DNA of 5,330 bases from Sulfurovum sp. (GCA_026983895.1 JALSTF010000015.1:1-5330), one strand, 5' to 3'. Shown: positions 1 to 5,330, counted from the stretch's first letter. Notes: generated by a model from the sequence alone, not told the origin. Program-made: numbers and translations.

Positions 1-255
1 CTTGTACTTGTCCACACCGGCATCCAAAGCACGTTTCACTTCACCGATGCTCACACAGTCCGCACCGGCACCGAGTTTCGCCAGATGGGCGATGACCGAA
101 AGGTTCGAATTCGCTTTGACAGCATAGTTGATCAGCGATTTTTTTCCTGCAAAAGCTTCTTTGAGTGTACTGTAACGGTCCGTGATGTAATCAAAATCAT
201 ACATATAGAGCGGTGTGCCGTATTTTTTTGCCAGAGCTTTATAATCTATTTTCAT
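1..255 (-). CDS. lysA: Diaminopimelate decarboxylase, N-terminal 85 residues (cut by window edge)
   Basis: This is the N-terminal part of a PLP-dependent fold III (alanine racemase-like) decarboxylase. The enzyme converts meso-2,6-diaminopimelate to L-lysine in the cytoplasm, the last step of lysine synthesis. The visible 85 residues include MKIDYKALAKKYGTPLYMYD, typical of the family's N-terminus. YAVKAN follows at residues 44-49, where K47 is the lysine expected to form the Schiff base with PLP, and then GAGADCVSIGEVKRAL, the conserved first part of the barrel. The ATG at 255 is preceded by AGGA (266-269) about ten bases upstream, and an in-frame start there gives the expected distance to the PLP lysine. 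The rest of the protein (about 400 residues in the family) lies beyond position 1. It follows the lptG-like gene on the same strand after 163 nt, so it probably has its own promoter. Other fold III decarboxylases, such as carboxynorspermidine decarboxylase, are related, but the YAVKAN and GADCVS context fits LysA best. Confidence 0.93.
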   Translation of the reverse strand, partial: MKIDYKALAKKYGTPLYMYDFDYITDRYSTLKEAFAGKKSLINYAVKANSNLSVIAHLAKLGAGADCVSIGEVKRALDAGVDKYK

Positions 256-286
256 GTTTCTCTTTTCCTACATTTGAATCCAAATC

Positions 287-303
287 ATGCCATAGGATTG
301 CCA
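287..303 (-). promoter_or_regulatory. Weak sigma-54-like (-24/-12) element upstream of lysA
   Basis: On the minus strand this reads TGGCAATCCTATGGCAT. It keeps the GG and GC dinucleotides at exactly ten bases spacing and most of the TGGCA...TGCA consensus of RpoN promoters. It misses the usual C after TGGCA and the second T of TTGC. The predicted start near 275 would leave a leader of about 20 nt with the AGGA ribosome binding site. lysA is not a known RpoN target, and such matches occur by chance. The same bases also contain an extended -10-like TGGCATGAT. Confidence 0.2.
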
Positions 304-354
304 AAATGAACGATAATCCCTGCATCCTTTGGATCGAACTGCTATTTTGAGCTG

Positions 355-369
355 ATTTTATCCAAAAAT
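355..369 (-). promoter_or_regulatory. Candidate sigma-70 promoter for lysA
   Basis: Read on the minus strand, the sequence is a T-rich stretch running into GGATAAAAT, with -10 hexamer TAAAAT at 355-360. This matches the usual Campylobacterota vegetative promoter, which has a T-rich stretch and a strong -10 but no fixed -35. The start of transcription would be near 348, leaving a leader of roughly 90 nt before lysA. It is a pattern match only; the sigma-54-like element further downstream is an alternative. Confidence 0.5.
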
Positions 370-418
370 CGCTAAGAGGGAGTTATCGGCAGAAGCAAAC
401 TACTTCTGCAGCGCTCTT
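364..418 (-). terminator. Hairpin after the lptG-like gene, possible weak terminator
   Basis: Starting about ten bases after the lptG stop codon, the minus strand carries GCAGAAG (409-403) and CTTCTGC (395-389), a perfect 7-bp stem with a 7-nt loop. An outer pairing of AAGAG (418-414) with CTCTT (378-374) could enlarge the structure, and five T residues follow at 368-364. The T run does not directly abut the inner stem, and it also belongs to the candidate lysA promoter. Termination may therefore be partial, or the hairpin may only protect the 3' end of the message. Confidence 0.35.
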
Positions 419-1501
419 TCAACTGCTCTTTCGTTCATCGGTATAGAAGAGATAGATCGCGTAGATCCATAAAAGTATGATCGGTACGATAGCGGTCAAC
501 TCGGGTACCAGTACCCCGTTCGATCCAATCTGTGCAAGGCCGAAAAGGATCCCCCAGACAAGGAATGTCGCACCTAATGACAGTGCAAGTACCATACCGA
601 AATTCATCATCCTGGCATGAAATGGCAGTTTGAAGAAAAGAATGACCACCATGGCAAGTGCGAACAGAGGTATGATGACCTTGTCATAGATGGAAGCGCG
701 TATCTTGTCTGAATTCAGGTTCTGTGTCTGCAGCAGTTTCCATGTATGGTAGGCATCGATGACATTCAATGCTTTTCCTTCATACAGGGATTCAATGATC
801 TTGGGTTTGTATCCGTGCAGCGTTGCTATGCGTTCCTTTCTGTCCACACTGTAGCGGATCAGTTCGCCCTTTTTGTAAATATGTGTTTTTACCGTCGCAT
901 CCTGTGCGATCCACTCATCTGCGTTAAATACGGCTGTCGGTGCACTGATCGTATAGCGCACCTGGTCTCCTGCGACCTTGAAGATCGTGATCCCATGGAT
1001 CTTTTTCTTTACAGGGTCGAGTTTCTTGATATAGACGAACGTATCATTGTATTTGAAAAAGACATCATTGACATCATAGGCATGTATCTGATTTGTCAGC
1101 AGTACATGTGCTTTGTCTTTGGCATAAGAGAATTCCGTAGTGTGAAGATAAAGAAACAGTGCGTAGGTCAGTGACGCCACGACAAAAAGAGGAAAAAGAA
1201 GGCGCCTTTTCGTATAGCCAAAAGCATGCAGCGCTCCCATGGTGTTCTGCCGTACAAAAGAGAGTTTGGTCATGATCACGGCAAAAACGATCGCCAGAGG
1301 GTAGAGCATCCCCAGAGCTTCCTGCCACATGTAGTAGATATAGAGTATCTTGTAGTTCGACGAGACATTCAGCATTTGTATATGCTGAAAATAGTCGATG
1401 GACGCAAAAGCGAAAGAGAGGCCGAACAGGATTGCCAGAAGATTTTTGAGATAATGTCTGGCCAGGTATCTAAAATGCAAAGAGGGATAGAAGGGGTTCA
1501 T
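419..1501 (-). CDS. lptG: LptF/LptG-family lipopolysaccharide export permease (YjgP/YjgQ family)
   Basis: This 360-residue inner-membrane protein probably forms the membrane part of the LptB2FG ABC transporter, which extracts lipopolysaccharide from the inner membrane and passes it to the LptC/LptA bridge. The topology is typical. There are three N-terminal membrane helices (about 21-38, 62-80 and 101-119), a soluble periplasmic part of about 150 residues (about 120-270) matching the beta-jellyroll domain, and three C-terminal helices (about 274-292, 299-325 and 333-353). The cytoplasmic loop around TMGALHAFGYTKRR (87-100) lies where the family's LptB-coupling helix sits (often E-L-x-A-L-x-A-x-G). 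The usual Glu at its beginning is not obvious here. The ATG overlaps the pth stop codon in ATGA, so translation is probably coupled. The same gene order (rplY, pth, this gene, lysA) is known from Campylobacter. The choice of LptG over LptF is inferred from this context and is less certain than the family call; no partner permease gene is in the window. Confidence 0.87.
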   Translation of the reverse strand: MNPFYPSLHFRYLARHYLKNLLAILFGLSFAFASIDYFQHIQMLNVSSNYKILYIYYMWQEALGMLYPLAIVFAVIMTKLSFVRQNTMGALHAFGYTKRRLLFPLFVVASLTYALFLYLHTTEFSYAKDKAHVLLTNQIHAYDVNDVFFKYNDTFVYIKKLDPVKKKIHGITIFKVAGDQVRYTISAPTAVFNADEWIAQDATVKTHIYKKGELIRYSVDRKERIATLHGYKPKIIESLYEGKALNVIDAYHTWKLLQTQNLNSDKIRASIYDKVIIPLFALAMVVILFFKLPFHARMMNFGMVLALSLGATFLVWGILFGLAQIGSNGVLVPELTAIVPIILLWIYAIYLFYTDERKSS

Positions 1502-2070
1502 CCTTCCAGTCCCTCTATTGACTTGAGGCTGTATTTGGATTTTACTTCGATCAATGTTTCATGCAGCAATGCTTTGCATGCTTTTGCCACATGCTCGACA
1601 AGTCCTTTCAGGTAGGGACTCTCTTCTGCACTGAAGTCATGCAGGACATAATCTGCCACCTGTGATTTATGTTCCGGTTTGCCTACACCCACACGTACAC
1701 GGATATACTCTTTGCCTATCTCTGCATCAAGAGAACGCAGTCCGTTATGTCCTCCGTGTCCTCCGCCTTTTTTAAAACGCACTGCACCAAATGGCAGGTC
1801 TATATCGTCATGTACCACGATGATATCATCAAGTTCTATCTTGAAGAAGCGCTTCACAGTTGCTACCGATCTGCCCGAAAGGTTCATAAAAGTAGTGGGT
1901 TTTAAAAAAAGTGTGTTCGCAACACGGTAGAGTTCGCCCTCAAAGGCATTTTTGGAGATATTTCTGGCTCCAAGGTCATCGACAAGCCTGTCGATGACCC
2001 TAAAGCCGATATTGTGCCGTGTCTCTTCGTATTGTGATCCCGGATTCCCCAGACCTACGAAGAGTGTCAC
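1498..2070 (-). CDS. pth: Peptidyl-tRNA hydrolase
   Basis: This essential cytoplasmic enzyme cleaves the ester bond of peptidyl-tRNAs that drop off the ribosome, returning the tRNA to use. The 190-residue protein has the normal family length and all key positions. GLGNPG (6-11) carries the conserved Asn9, and TRHNIGF (17-23) holds the catalytic His19. FMNLSG (61-66) has Asn63, HDDIDLPFG (87-95) has Asp88, and GGHGGHNGL (103-111) has Asn109. These correspond to Asn10, His20, Asn68, Asp93 and Asn114 of the E. coli enzyme. The start is a GTG at 2070. Reading upstream in frame, no ATG occurs before a TGA at 2098-2100, and this start gives the standard MTLFVGLGNPG beginning. It lies 13 nt after the rplY stop with only a weak Shine-Dalgarno, and its TGA overlaps the lptG start by 4 nt. 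A GTG start with poor ribosome binding suggests dependence on ribosomes arriving from rplY. Confidence 0.97.
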   Translation of the reverse strand: MTLFVGLGNPGSQYEETRHNIGFRVIDRLVDDLGARNISKNAFEGELYRVANTLFLKPTTFMNLSGRSVATVKRFFKIELDDIIVVHDDIDLPFGAVRFKKGGGHGGHNGLRSLDAEIGKEYIRVRVGVGKPEHKSQVADYVLHDFSAEESPYLKGLVEHVAKACKALLHETLIEVKSKYSLKSIEGLEG

Positions 2071-2084
2071 GACGATGCTTTCAT
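2067..2084 (-). other. Five-codon mini-ORF (MKASS) bridging rplY and pth
   Basis: The rplY stop TAA shares its last A with an ATG (TAATG). From there ATG-AAA-GCA-TCG-TCG-TGA reads without interruption, and its TGA overlaps the GTG start of pth (GTGA). It thus spans the whole gap and overlaps both neighbours. No clear Shine-Dalgarno precedes it, so it could only be translated by reinitiation after rplY. Whether it is translated at all is unknown; a chance arrangement is quite possible. Confidence 0.2.
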
Positions 2085-2620
2085 TACTTGGACTTGATCA
2101 CACCGCAAACAGCAACGTCCGGTCTGTCCATCATTCTGCACTCTGCCGGCACTTCGATATCTCTGATCAGGATAGAGTCATCTCTGTTAAGCGGCTCGAC
2201 ATCGAGGTCGAATTTTGCAGGCATATTTTCAATAGCCCCTCTTACCTTCACTCTTCTTTTTGACATAACAAGTACCCCTTTGTTCTTGAGGCCGACCGGT
2301 GTTCCGTGTGTCACTACCGGTACAAGAAAATCTGTGACCTGTCCCGGTACAGTGATCCTGAGGTCTACATGCACTACTTCACCGTGAACCGGGTGCAGTT
2401 GATACTCCTGGATCACAACGTTCAGTTCTTTGTCTCCGACCTTTACAGGAAAAGCAAGGTTATCCTTATTTCTGACTGCTCTCATGAATTCACCGCGTTT
2501 GAACGCAGCCTGGATATTCTCTACGCCGTTCGCGTAAAGGTTTGCAGTCAGATAACCATCTCTTCTAAGCTTCTTTGCAGTAGTCTTTCCGATACTCTCT
2601 CTAACGATACCTTCTAACAT
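2084..2620 (-). CDS. rplY: 50S ribosomal protein bL25, long form (CTC/TL5 type)
   Basis: This protein binds 5S rRNA in the large ribosomal subunit. At 178 residues it is the two-domain form known as general stress protein CTC or TL5. The N-terminal L25 domain is about 1-90, beginning MLEGIVRESIGKTTAKKLRR and containing NLYANG and QEYQLHPVHGEVVHVDL. The C-terminal beta domain is about 91-178, with VPGQVTDFLVPVVTHGTPVG and the closing D-x-E-PLN...ILIRDIEVP part. E. coli L25 has only the first domain. The ATG at 2620 is preceded by AAGGAC (2627-2632) six bases upstream, a strong ribosome binding site. A TATAAT promoter lies just ahead, so it is probably the first gene of an rplY-pth-lptG operon. 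Confidence 0.96.
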   Translation of the reverse strand: MLEGIVRESIGKTTAKKLRRDGYLTANLYANGVENIQAAFKRGEFMRAVRNKDNLAFPVKVGDKELNVVIQEYQLHPVHGEVVHVDLRITVPGQVTDFLVPVVTHGTPVGLKNKGVLVMSKRRVKVRGAIENMPAKFDLDVEPLNRDDSILIRDIEVPAECRMMDRPDVAVCGVIKSK

Positions 2621-2650
2621 ATTGTTGTCCTTAAATTAAAATAGAAGCGG

Positions 2651-2669
2651 ATTATATCGAAATATTTTT
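2651..2669 (-). promoter_or_regulatory. Sigma-70 promoter of the rplY-pth-lptG operon
   Basis: In the 52-nt gap between the pilT-like gene and rplY, the minus strand reads ATATTTCGATATAATCC, with a perfect TATAAT at 2651-2656 after an A/T-rich stretch. This is the form expected for Campylobacterota vegetative promoters, which lack a fixed -35. Transcription would begin near 2644, giving a leader of about 24 nt that contains the AAGGAC ribosome binding site. No hairpin terminator is visible in the gap, so readthrough from pilT is also possible. Confidence 0.65.
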
Positions 2670-2672
2670 AAA

Positions 2673-3812
2673 CTATGCTTCCTCATCTTTGAATTCAAAA
2701 ACATCGTCTTTGTCACTCTCTGCGTGATCATCCACAAGCGCACCCCTGCCTACTCCCTGCAGCTTCAGTTTCAGGTCTGCGGGGTTCGAAGCATATTCCA
2801 GGGCCACTTCATGGCTGATCTCCCCTTTTCTAATGAGGTCAAGCAGTGCCTGGTCAAAGGTCTGCGTCCCGTAGATCTCTTTACCGTCAAAAAGGGCATC
2901 GGGGATCTCGCTGTCCCTGTTCTCTGCGATAAGCTGCTCGATCCTGGCTGTTTTCTTCAAAATCTCTATCCCTGCGATCCTTCCGCCGCGCTTGGTAGGG
3001 ATCAGCCTCTGTGAAATGACCCCTTCAAGTACCGATGCCAGGGACATACGGATACGGTTCTGTTCTTCATTGCTGAACATACCGACGATCCTGTCGATGG
3101 TCTCTTTGGCATCAAGCGTATGCAGCGTAGAGAAAACAAGGTGTCCGGTATTGGCTGCATGCAAAGCGATGTCGATGGTCTCAAGATCCCGCATCTCCCC
3201 TACCAGAATAATATCCGGGTCTTCCCTGAGTGCCGCCCTGAGCGCATCCGAGAAGGAGTGCGTATCCTGCCCTACACTCCGCTGATTGATCAGACATCCT
3301 TTGTCTTTATGTACGAATTCTATCGGGTCTTCAATGGTGATGATATGTTTCTTCGTCTCATTGTTTATCTTGTCGATGATCGCGGCCAGTGTCGTTGATT
3401 TTCCCGAACCCGTGACCCCTGTGACCAGGACCAGCCCGCGCTGTATCTCGGTGAACGTTTTGATCACGGAAGGAAGTTTGAGTTCATCTATGGAAAGTAT
3501 CTTTACCGGGATAAGACGGAAAACCGCACTCAATCCATCCATCTGATAAAAGACATTCACACGAAAACGATGCTCTTCCCCCAGTCTGTAACTGAAATCC
3601 AGCGTCCGGTCGTTCACCAGCTTTTCATACTGCTCCTGATTCGTGATCTCGCGGACCAGCGTGTCGACCATGTCCGGTGTCAGCGTATCTTTCCCCAGAA
3701 GTTTCATCACACCATGAATACGTACGCGGACCTGTGAAGCAGATTTGATATGAAGGTCACTTCCCTCGTTGCTGATCAGTGTTCTCAGATAAAGTTTGAG
3801 CTTCTCTTCCAT
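2673..3812 (-). CDS. pilT: Type IV pilus retraction ATPase, PilT/PilU family
   Basis: This cytoplasmic hexameric motor ATPase of the PilT/VirB11 secretion superfamily drives pilus retraction and twitching. The 379 residues show an N-terminal PAS-like domain (about 1-100, with SDLHI at 18-22) and Walker A GVTGSGKST at 132-140. The Asp box TIEDPIEF is at 159-166, Walker B with catalytic Glu206 lies in DIILVGEMRD (200-209), and the His box with STLHT is at 228-232. The C-terminal part, GTQTFDQAL (315-323) followed by a GEISHEVALEYASNPADL stretch, looks more like PilU or the Geobacter/Aquifex-type PilT than like classical PilT, and a clear AIRNLIRE motif is absent. The last 19 residues form an unusual acidic tail. 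The ATG has GGAG (3822-3825) nine bases upstream and starts 21 nt after tal, suggesting cotranscription. No other pilus gene is in the window. The family is certain; PilT versus PilU is not. Confidence 0.92.
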   Translation of the reverse strand: MEEKLKLYLRTLISNEGSDLHIKSASQVRVRIHGVMKLLGKDTLTPDMVDTLVREITNQEQYEKLVNDRTLDFSYRLGEEHRFRVNVFYQMDGLSAVFRLIPVKILSIDELKLPSVIKTFTEIQRGLVLVTGVTGSGKSTTLAAIIDKINNETKKHIITIEDPIEFVHKDKGCLINQRSVGQDTHSFSDALRAALREDPDIILVGEMRDLETIDIALHAANTGHLVFSTLHTLDAKETIDRIVGMFSNEEQNRIRMSLASVLEGVISQRLIPTKRGGRIAGIEILKKTARIEQLIAENRDSEIPDALFDGKEIYGTQTFDQALLDLIRKGEISHEVALEYASNPADLKLKLQGVGRGALVDDHAESDKDDVFEFKDEEA

Positions 3813-3832
3813 TATGCTTCTCTCCGTTTCAT
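3812..3832 (-). other. Five-codon mini-ORF (MKREA) between tal and pilT
   Basis: One base after the tal stop codon an ATG opens ATG-AAA-CGG-AGA-GAA-GCA-TAA, whose TAA overlaps the pilT start as TAATG. The mini-ORF contains the pilT ribosome binding site (GGAG), so translating it would cover and then deliver ribosomes to that start. A GGAAAG about eleven bases upstream is a poor ribosome binding site for it. It resembles the MKASS mini-ORF before pth in length, ATG-AAA opening and overlapping stop. Chance is possible. Confidence 0.18.
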
Positions 3833-3833
3833 T

Positions 3834-4829
3834 TTATGCGATACTTTCCAACATATCGCTGAATGCTTTTTCAAAAGCTTCCAGCCCGTCTTTCAGCAGA
3901 GATTCATACACTGCCTCCATATCAAAACCGCAATCTTTCAGTTTGGTGAAATATCCGTTGATCTCACGCTCTTCAAGCGGCAGTTTCGGCGGTGTCGGTT
4001 TCTTGGCGATATAGGCTTCTATGGTCGCCAGGGGTGCGGTATTGACAGAATGCGGGGCAAGCAGTTCACGGATATAGTAGTCCGCAGGAAGGTTGTCTCC
4101 CTTGACCCCCGTACTTGCAAAAAGGGTGCGGATACTCGGGGTATGGTTCTTTTCGATGATATTGTAGATCTTCGCCGCATTATAGATACCTGTCTTCGCG
4201 ACCTCCATACCTTCCGCTGCAAGATCGGCATCAAGCAGCCGGTCAAAACGGCTGACAAATACGGAAATGACGGCATTGACCTTTCCGCCCCCTATGACTT
4301 CATAGCTGTGCAGCCCTGCCGTCATCGCCTTCAGGCAGCGTTTTGCCTGCTCGGGAGAGAAGATCAGTGTAGCATTGACCGAGATCCCCATGGATAGCAG
4401 TTCTTTCATCGCTTCGTACCCCGCATTGGTCGCGGGTACTTTCACCATCACATTGGGCTCGCCTATCGCAAGGAAAAGTCTTTTCCCCTCTTCGATGGTC
4501 CCTTCTGTATCGTTGGAGAGGAAAGGATCCACTTCAATGGAAATGTAGCCGTCATTCCCTCTGTCATATTCCGGTCTGAGCTTCTGTGCAGCAGTACGGA
4601 TATCTTCGATCGCAAGCGCTTCGTACTTCTCTTTTGCGCTTTTGCCCTCCAAAGAGGCAAGCTGTTCCCTGTATGCCGGCGAATTCGTGATCGCAGCAGC
4701 AAAAATAGAAGGGTTGCTCGTCGCCCCGTTGATAATGCCTTTCCCGATCAGCTCCGAAAATTCATTTCTGAGATAGTCTCTCTCCACAAAATCAAGCCAT
4801 AATGAGAATTTCAATTCTCTGTCTACCAT
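3834..4829 (-). CDS. tal: Transaldolase
   Basis: This cytoplasmic enzyme of the non-oxidative pentose phosphate pathway transfers a dihydroxyacetone unit from sedoheptulose 7-phosphate to glyceraldehyde 3-phosphate, giving erythrose 4-phosphate and fructose 6-phosphate. Numbering from the ATG at 4829 gives 331 residues. An opening FSLWLDFV carries the first-strand Asp13, and INGATSNPSIF is at about 33-43. SIEVDP contains Glu99 and VMVKVPAT has the Schiff-base Lys130. NATLIFS follows at about 152-158, SRFDR at about 193-197, and LFASTGVK near 236-243. The length and motifs fit the bacterial type related to the actinobacterial and cyanobacterial enzymes, as found in Campylobacter. A longer reading from ATG 4856 would add nine residues and overlap aat by 34 nt. 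The inner start is preferred because homologues begin just before the SLW-x-DF motif and because AAGGA (4836-4840) lies six bases upstream. It still overlaps the aat stop by 7 nt, so translation is probably coupled. Confidence 0.95.
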   Translation of the reverse strand: MVDRELKFSLWLDFVERDYLRNEFSELIGKGIINGATSNPSIFAAAITNSPAYREQLASLEGKSAKEKYEALAIEDIRTAAQKLRPEYDRGNDGYISIEVDPFLSNDTEGTIEEGKRLFLAIGEPNVMVKVPATNAGYEAMKELLSMGISVNATLIFSPEQAKRCLKAMTAGLHSYEVIGGGKVNAVISVFVSRFDRLLDADLAAEGMEVAKTGIYNAAKIYNIIEKNHTPSIRTLFASTGVKGDNLPADYYIRELLAPHSVNTAPLATIEAYIAKKPTPPKLPLEEREINGYFTKLKDCGFDMEAVYESLLKDGLEAFEKAFSDMLESIA

Positions 4830-5330
4830 TCCTTTTCCTTGTATGGATAACTCCATCTGAAATCCTGCCAGCTTCCCAGATCACTGGGCTTTCCAAGTGC
4901 ATTTTCCAATGCATCGAGATAATCCTCCCGATCCACCACTTCCGCACCCAGTCCGACCATATGTTCCGTTTCCATCTGGCAGTCTATAAAATCATAGCCT
5001 TTAGCGCCTAAAACATCACTTAGTGCTTTGAAGGCGACCTTTGAAGCATCCGACACCAGAGAGAACATAGACTCTCCGAAAAAAACCTTTCCCATCGCAA
5101 GGCCGTAGAGCCCTCCGGCAAGCTTTCCCTCTTTGTAAACCTCCACGCTGTGGGCATACCCCTCCTCATGCAGCCGAATGTACGCTTCCTGCATTTCGGG
5201 TACGATCCAGGAACTCTGCTGCCCTTCACGGTAAACCGTAGCACAGTGTTTTATCACGTCAGAGAATGCATGGTCGAAAGTCACCGTGAATTTTCCGCTT
5301 CGCAGTACCCGTCTGAACGATTTGCGCACT
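4823..5330 (-). CDS. aat: Leucyl/phenylalanyl-tRNA--protein transferase, C-terminal part (5' end outside window)
   Basis: This cytoplasmic enzyme adds Leu or Phe from aminoacyl-tRNA to proteins with N-terminal Arg or Lys, marking them for ClpS/ClpAP (the bacterial N-degron pathway). About 168 residues are visible. Counting from the first full codon, they include WIVPEMQEAYIRLHEEGYAHSVEVY (41-65), GGLYGLAMGKVFFGESMFS (72-90) and DFIDCQ (113-118). Glu86 and Gln118 are 32 residues apart, like catalytic Glu156 and Gln188 of the E. coli enzyme. The GTG at 5327-5329 is an internal valine, not the start, because alignment in memory with E. coli Aat places about 50-70 further residues upstream, beyond 5330. 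The reading frame is open to the window edge. The stop TAG at 4823-4825 overlaps the tal start. In Campylobacter aat lies near clpA, so clp genes may lie just outside; that is inference. Confidence 0.94.
   Translation of the reverse strand, partial: VRKSFRRVLRSGKFTVTFDHAFSDVIKHCATVYREGQQSSWIVPEMQEAYIRLHEEGYAHSVEVYKEGKLAGGLYGLAMGKVFFGESMFSLVSDASKVAFKALSDVLGAKGYDFIDCQMETEHMVGLGAEVVDREDYLDALENALGKPSDLGSWQDFRWSYPYKEKEW
4830..4840 (-). promoter_or_regulatory. Ribosome binding site deciding the tal start
   Basis: The minus strand reads AAGGAAAAGGA immediately before ATG 4829. The AAGGA at 4836-4840 sits six bases from that ATG, near the ideal distance, and inside the end of aat. The competing ATG 4856 also has an AGGA six bases upstream, so the choice rests mainly on how homologues begin. 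Confidence 0.6.

Noticed and set aside
85..309. A plus-strand open frame across the lysA start
   Set aside because: It is antisense to lysA with its clear YAVKAN motif, and shows no ribosome binding site or protein-like pattern.
256..348. Lysine riboswitch (L-box) before lysA
   Set aside because: The leader is about 90 nt, far shorter than the roughly 170-nt or longer L-box, and I see none of its conserved core segments.
746..1174. A 142-codon plus-strand open frame opposite the lptG-like gene
   Set aside because: Cys- and Ile-rich composition with no recognisable motif; a shadow of the permease gene's periplasmic domain.
3750..4397. A 215-codon open frame on the plus strand opposite tal and the start of pilT
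   Set aside because: It lies antisense to two clearly recognisable conserved genes, has no family-like motif, and looks like a by-product of their codon usage.
5327..5329. GTG as the start codon of aat
   Set aside because: The family has about 50-70 more residues before this point and the frame is open to the window edge, so this is an internal valine.
1..5330. Mobile element, CRISPR array, tRNA or rRNA gene, or a defence or toxin-antitoxin system
   Set aside because: Nearly all the sequence is accounted for by seven conserved housekeeping genes with short gaps. I saw no direct repeats, terminal inverted repeats or RNA-gene patterns.

Overview
The window is a compact run of bacterial housekeeping genes, all on the minus strand. 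It points to a member of the Campylobacterota (former Epsilonproteobacteria). Three things support this: the order rplY-pth-lptG-like-lysA, which I recall from Campylobacter jejuni and relatives; AT-rich '(T-rich)-GATAAAAT/GATATAAT' promoters without a clear -35 box; and the short transaldolase type. The moderate base composition (judged by eye, not computed) fits a Sulfurovum-like sulfur oxidiser better than the very AT-rich Campylobacter or Helicobacter. The genus is inference.

In the direction of transcription (high to low coordinates) the layout is: aat (5' end outside the window), tal, a pilT/pilU-type motor ATPase gene, rplY, pth, an lptF/lptG-family permease gene, and the 5' part of lysA. 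The genes fall into three probable transcription units. (1) aat-tal-pilT: tal overlaps aat by 7 nt and pilT starts 21 nt after tal. (2) rplY-pth-lptG: driven by a good TATAAT promoter in the 52-nt gap after pilT, with a 13-nt gap and then a 4-nt ATGA overlap. (3) lysA: preceded by a 163-nt leader with its own promoter-like sequence and a hairpin that may end unit 2.

Functionally, unit 1 mixes protein turnover (Leu/Phe-tRNA transferase marking substrates for ClpS/ClpAP), non-oxidative pentose phosphate metabolism and pilus retraction. Unit 2 joins two translation functions (ribosomal protein bL25 and peptidyl-tRNA hydrolase) to lipopolysaccharide export. lysA makes lysine from diaminopimelate.

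I see no mobile element, CRISPR array, RNA gene, toxin-antitoxin pair or defence system, and no clear sign of an undescribed system. The most curious detail is small. Two intercistronic gaps (tal-pilT and rplY-pth) are each almost filled by a five-codon ATG-AAA mini-ORF whose stop codon overlaps the start of the next gene. One of those downstream genes encodes peptidyl-tRNA hydrolase, the enzyme known to be stressed by minigene translation. The lysA leader also holds short ORFs and a sigma-54-like element. All of these could be chance and need comparison with relatives.
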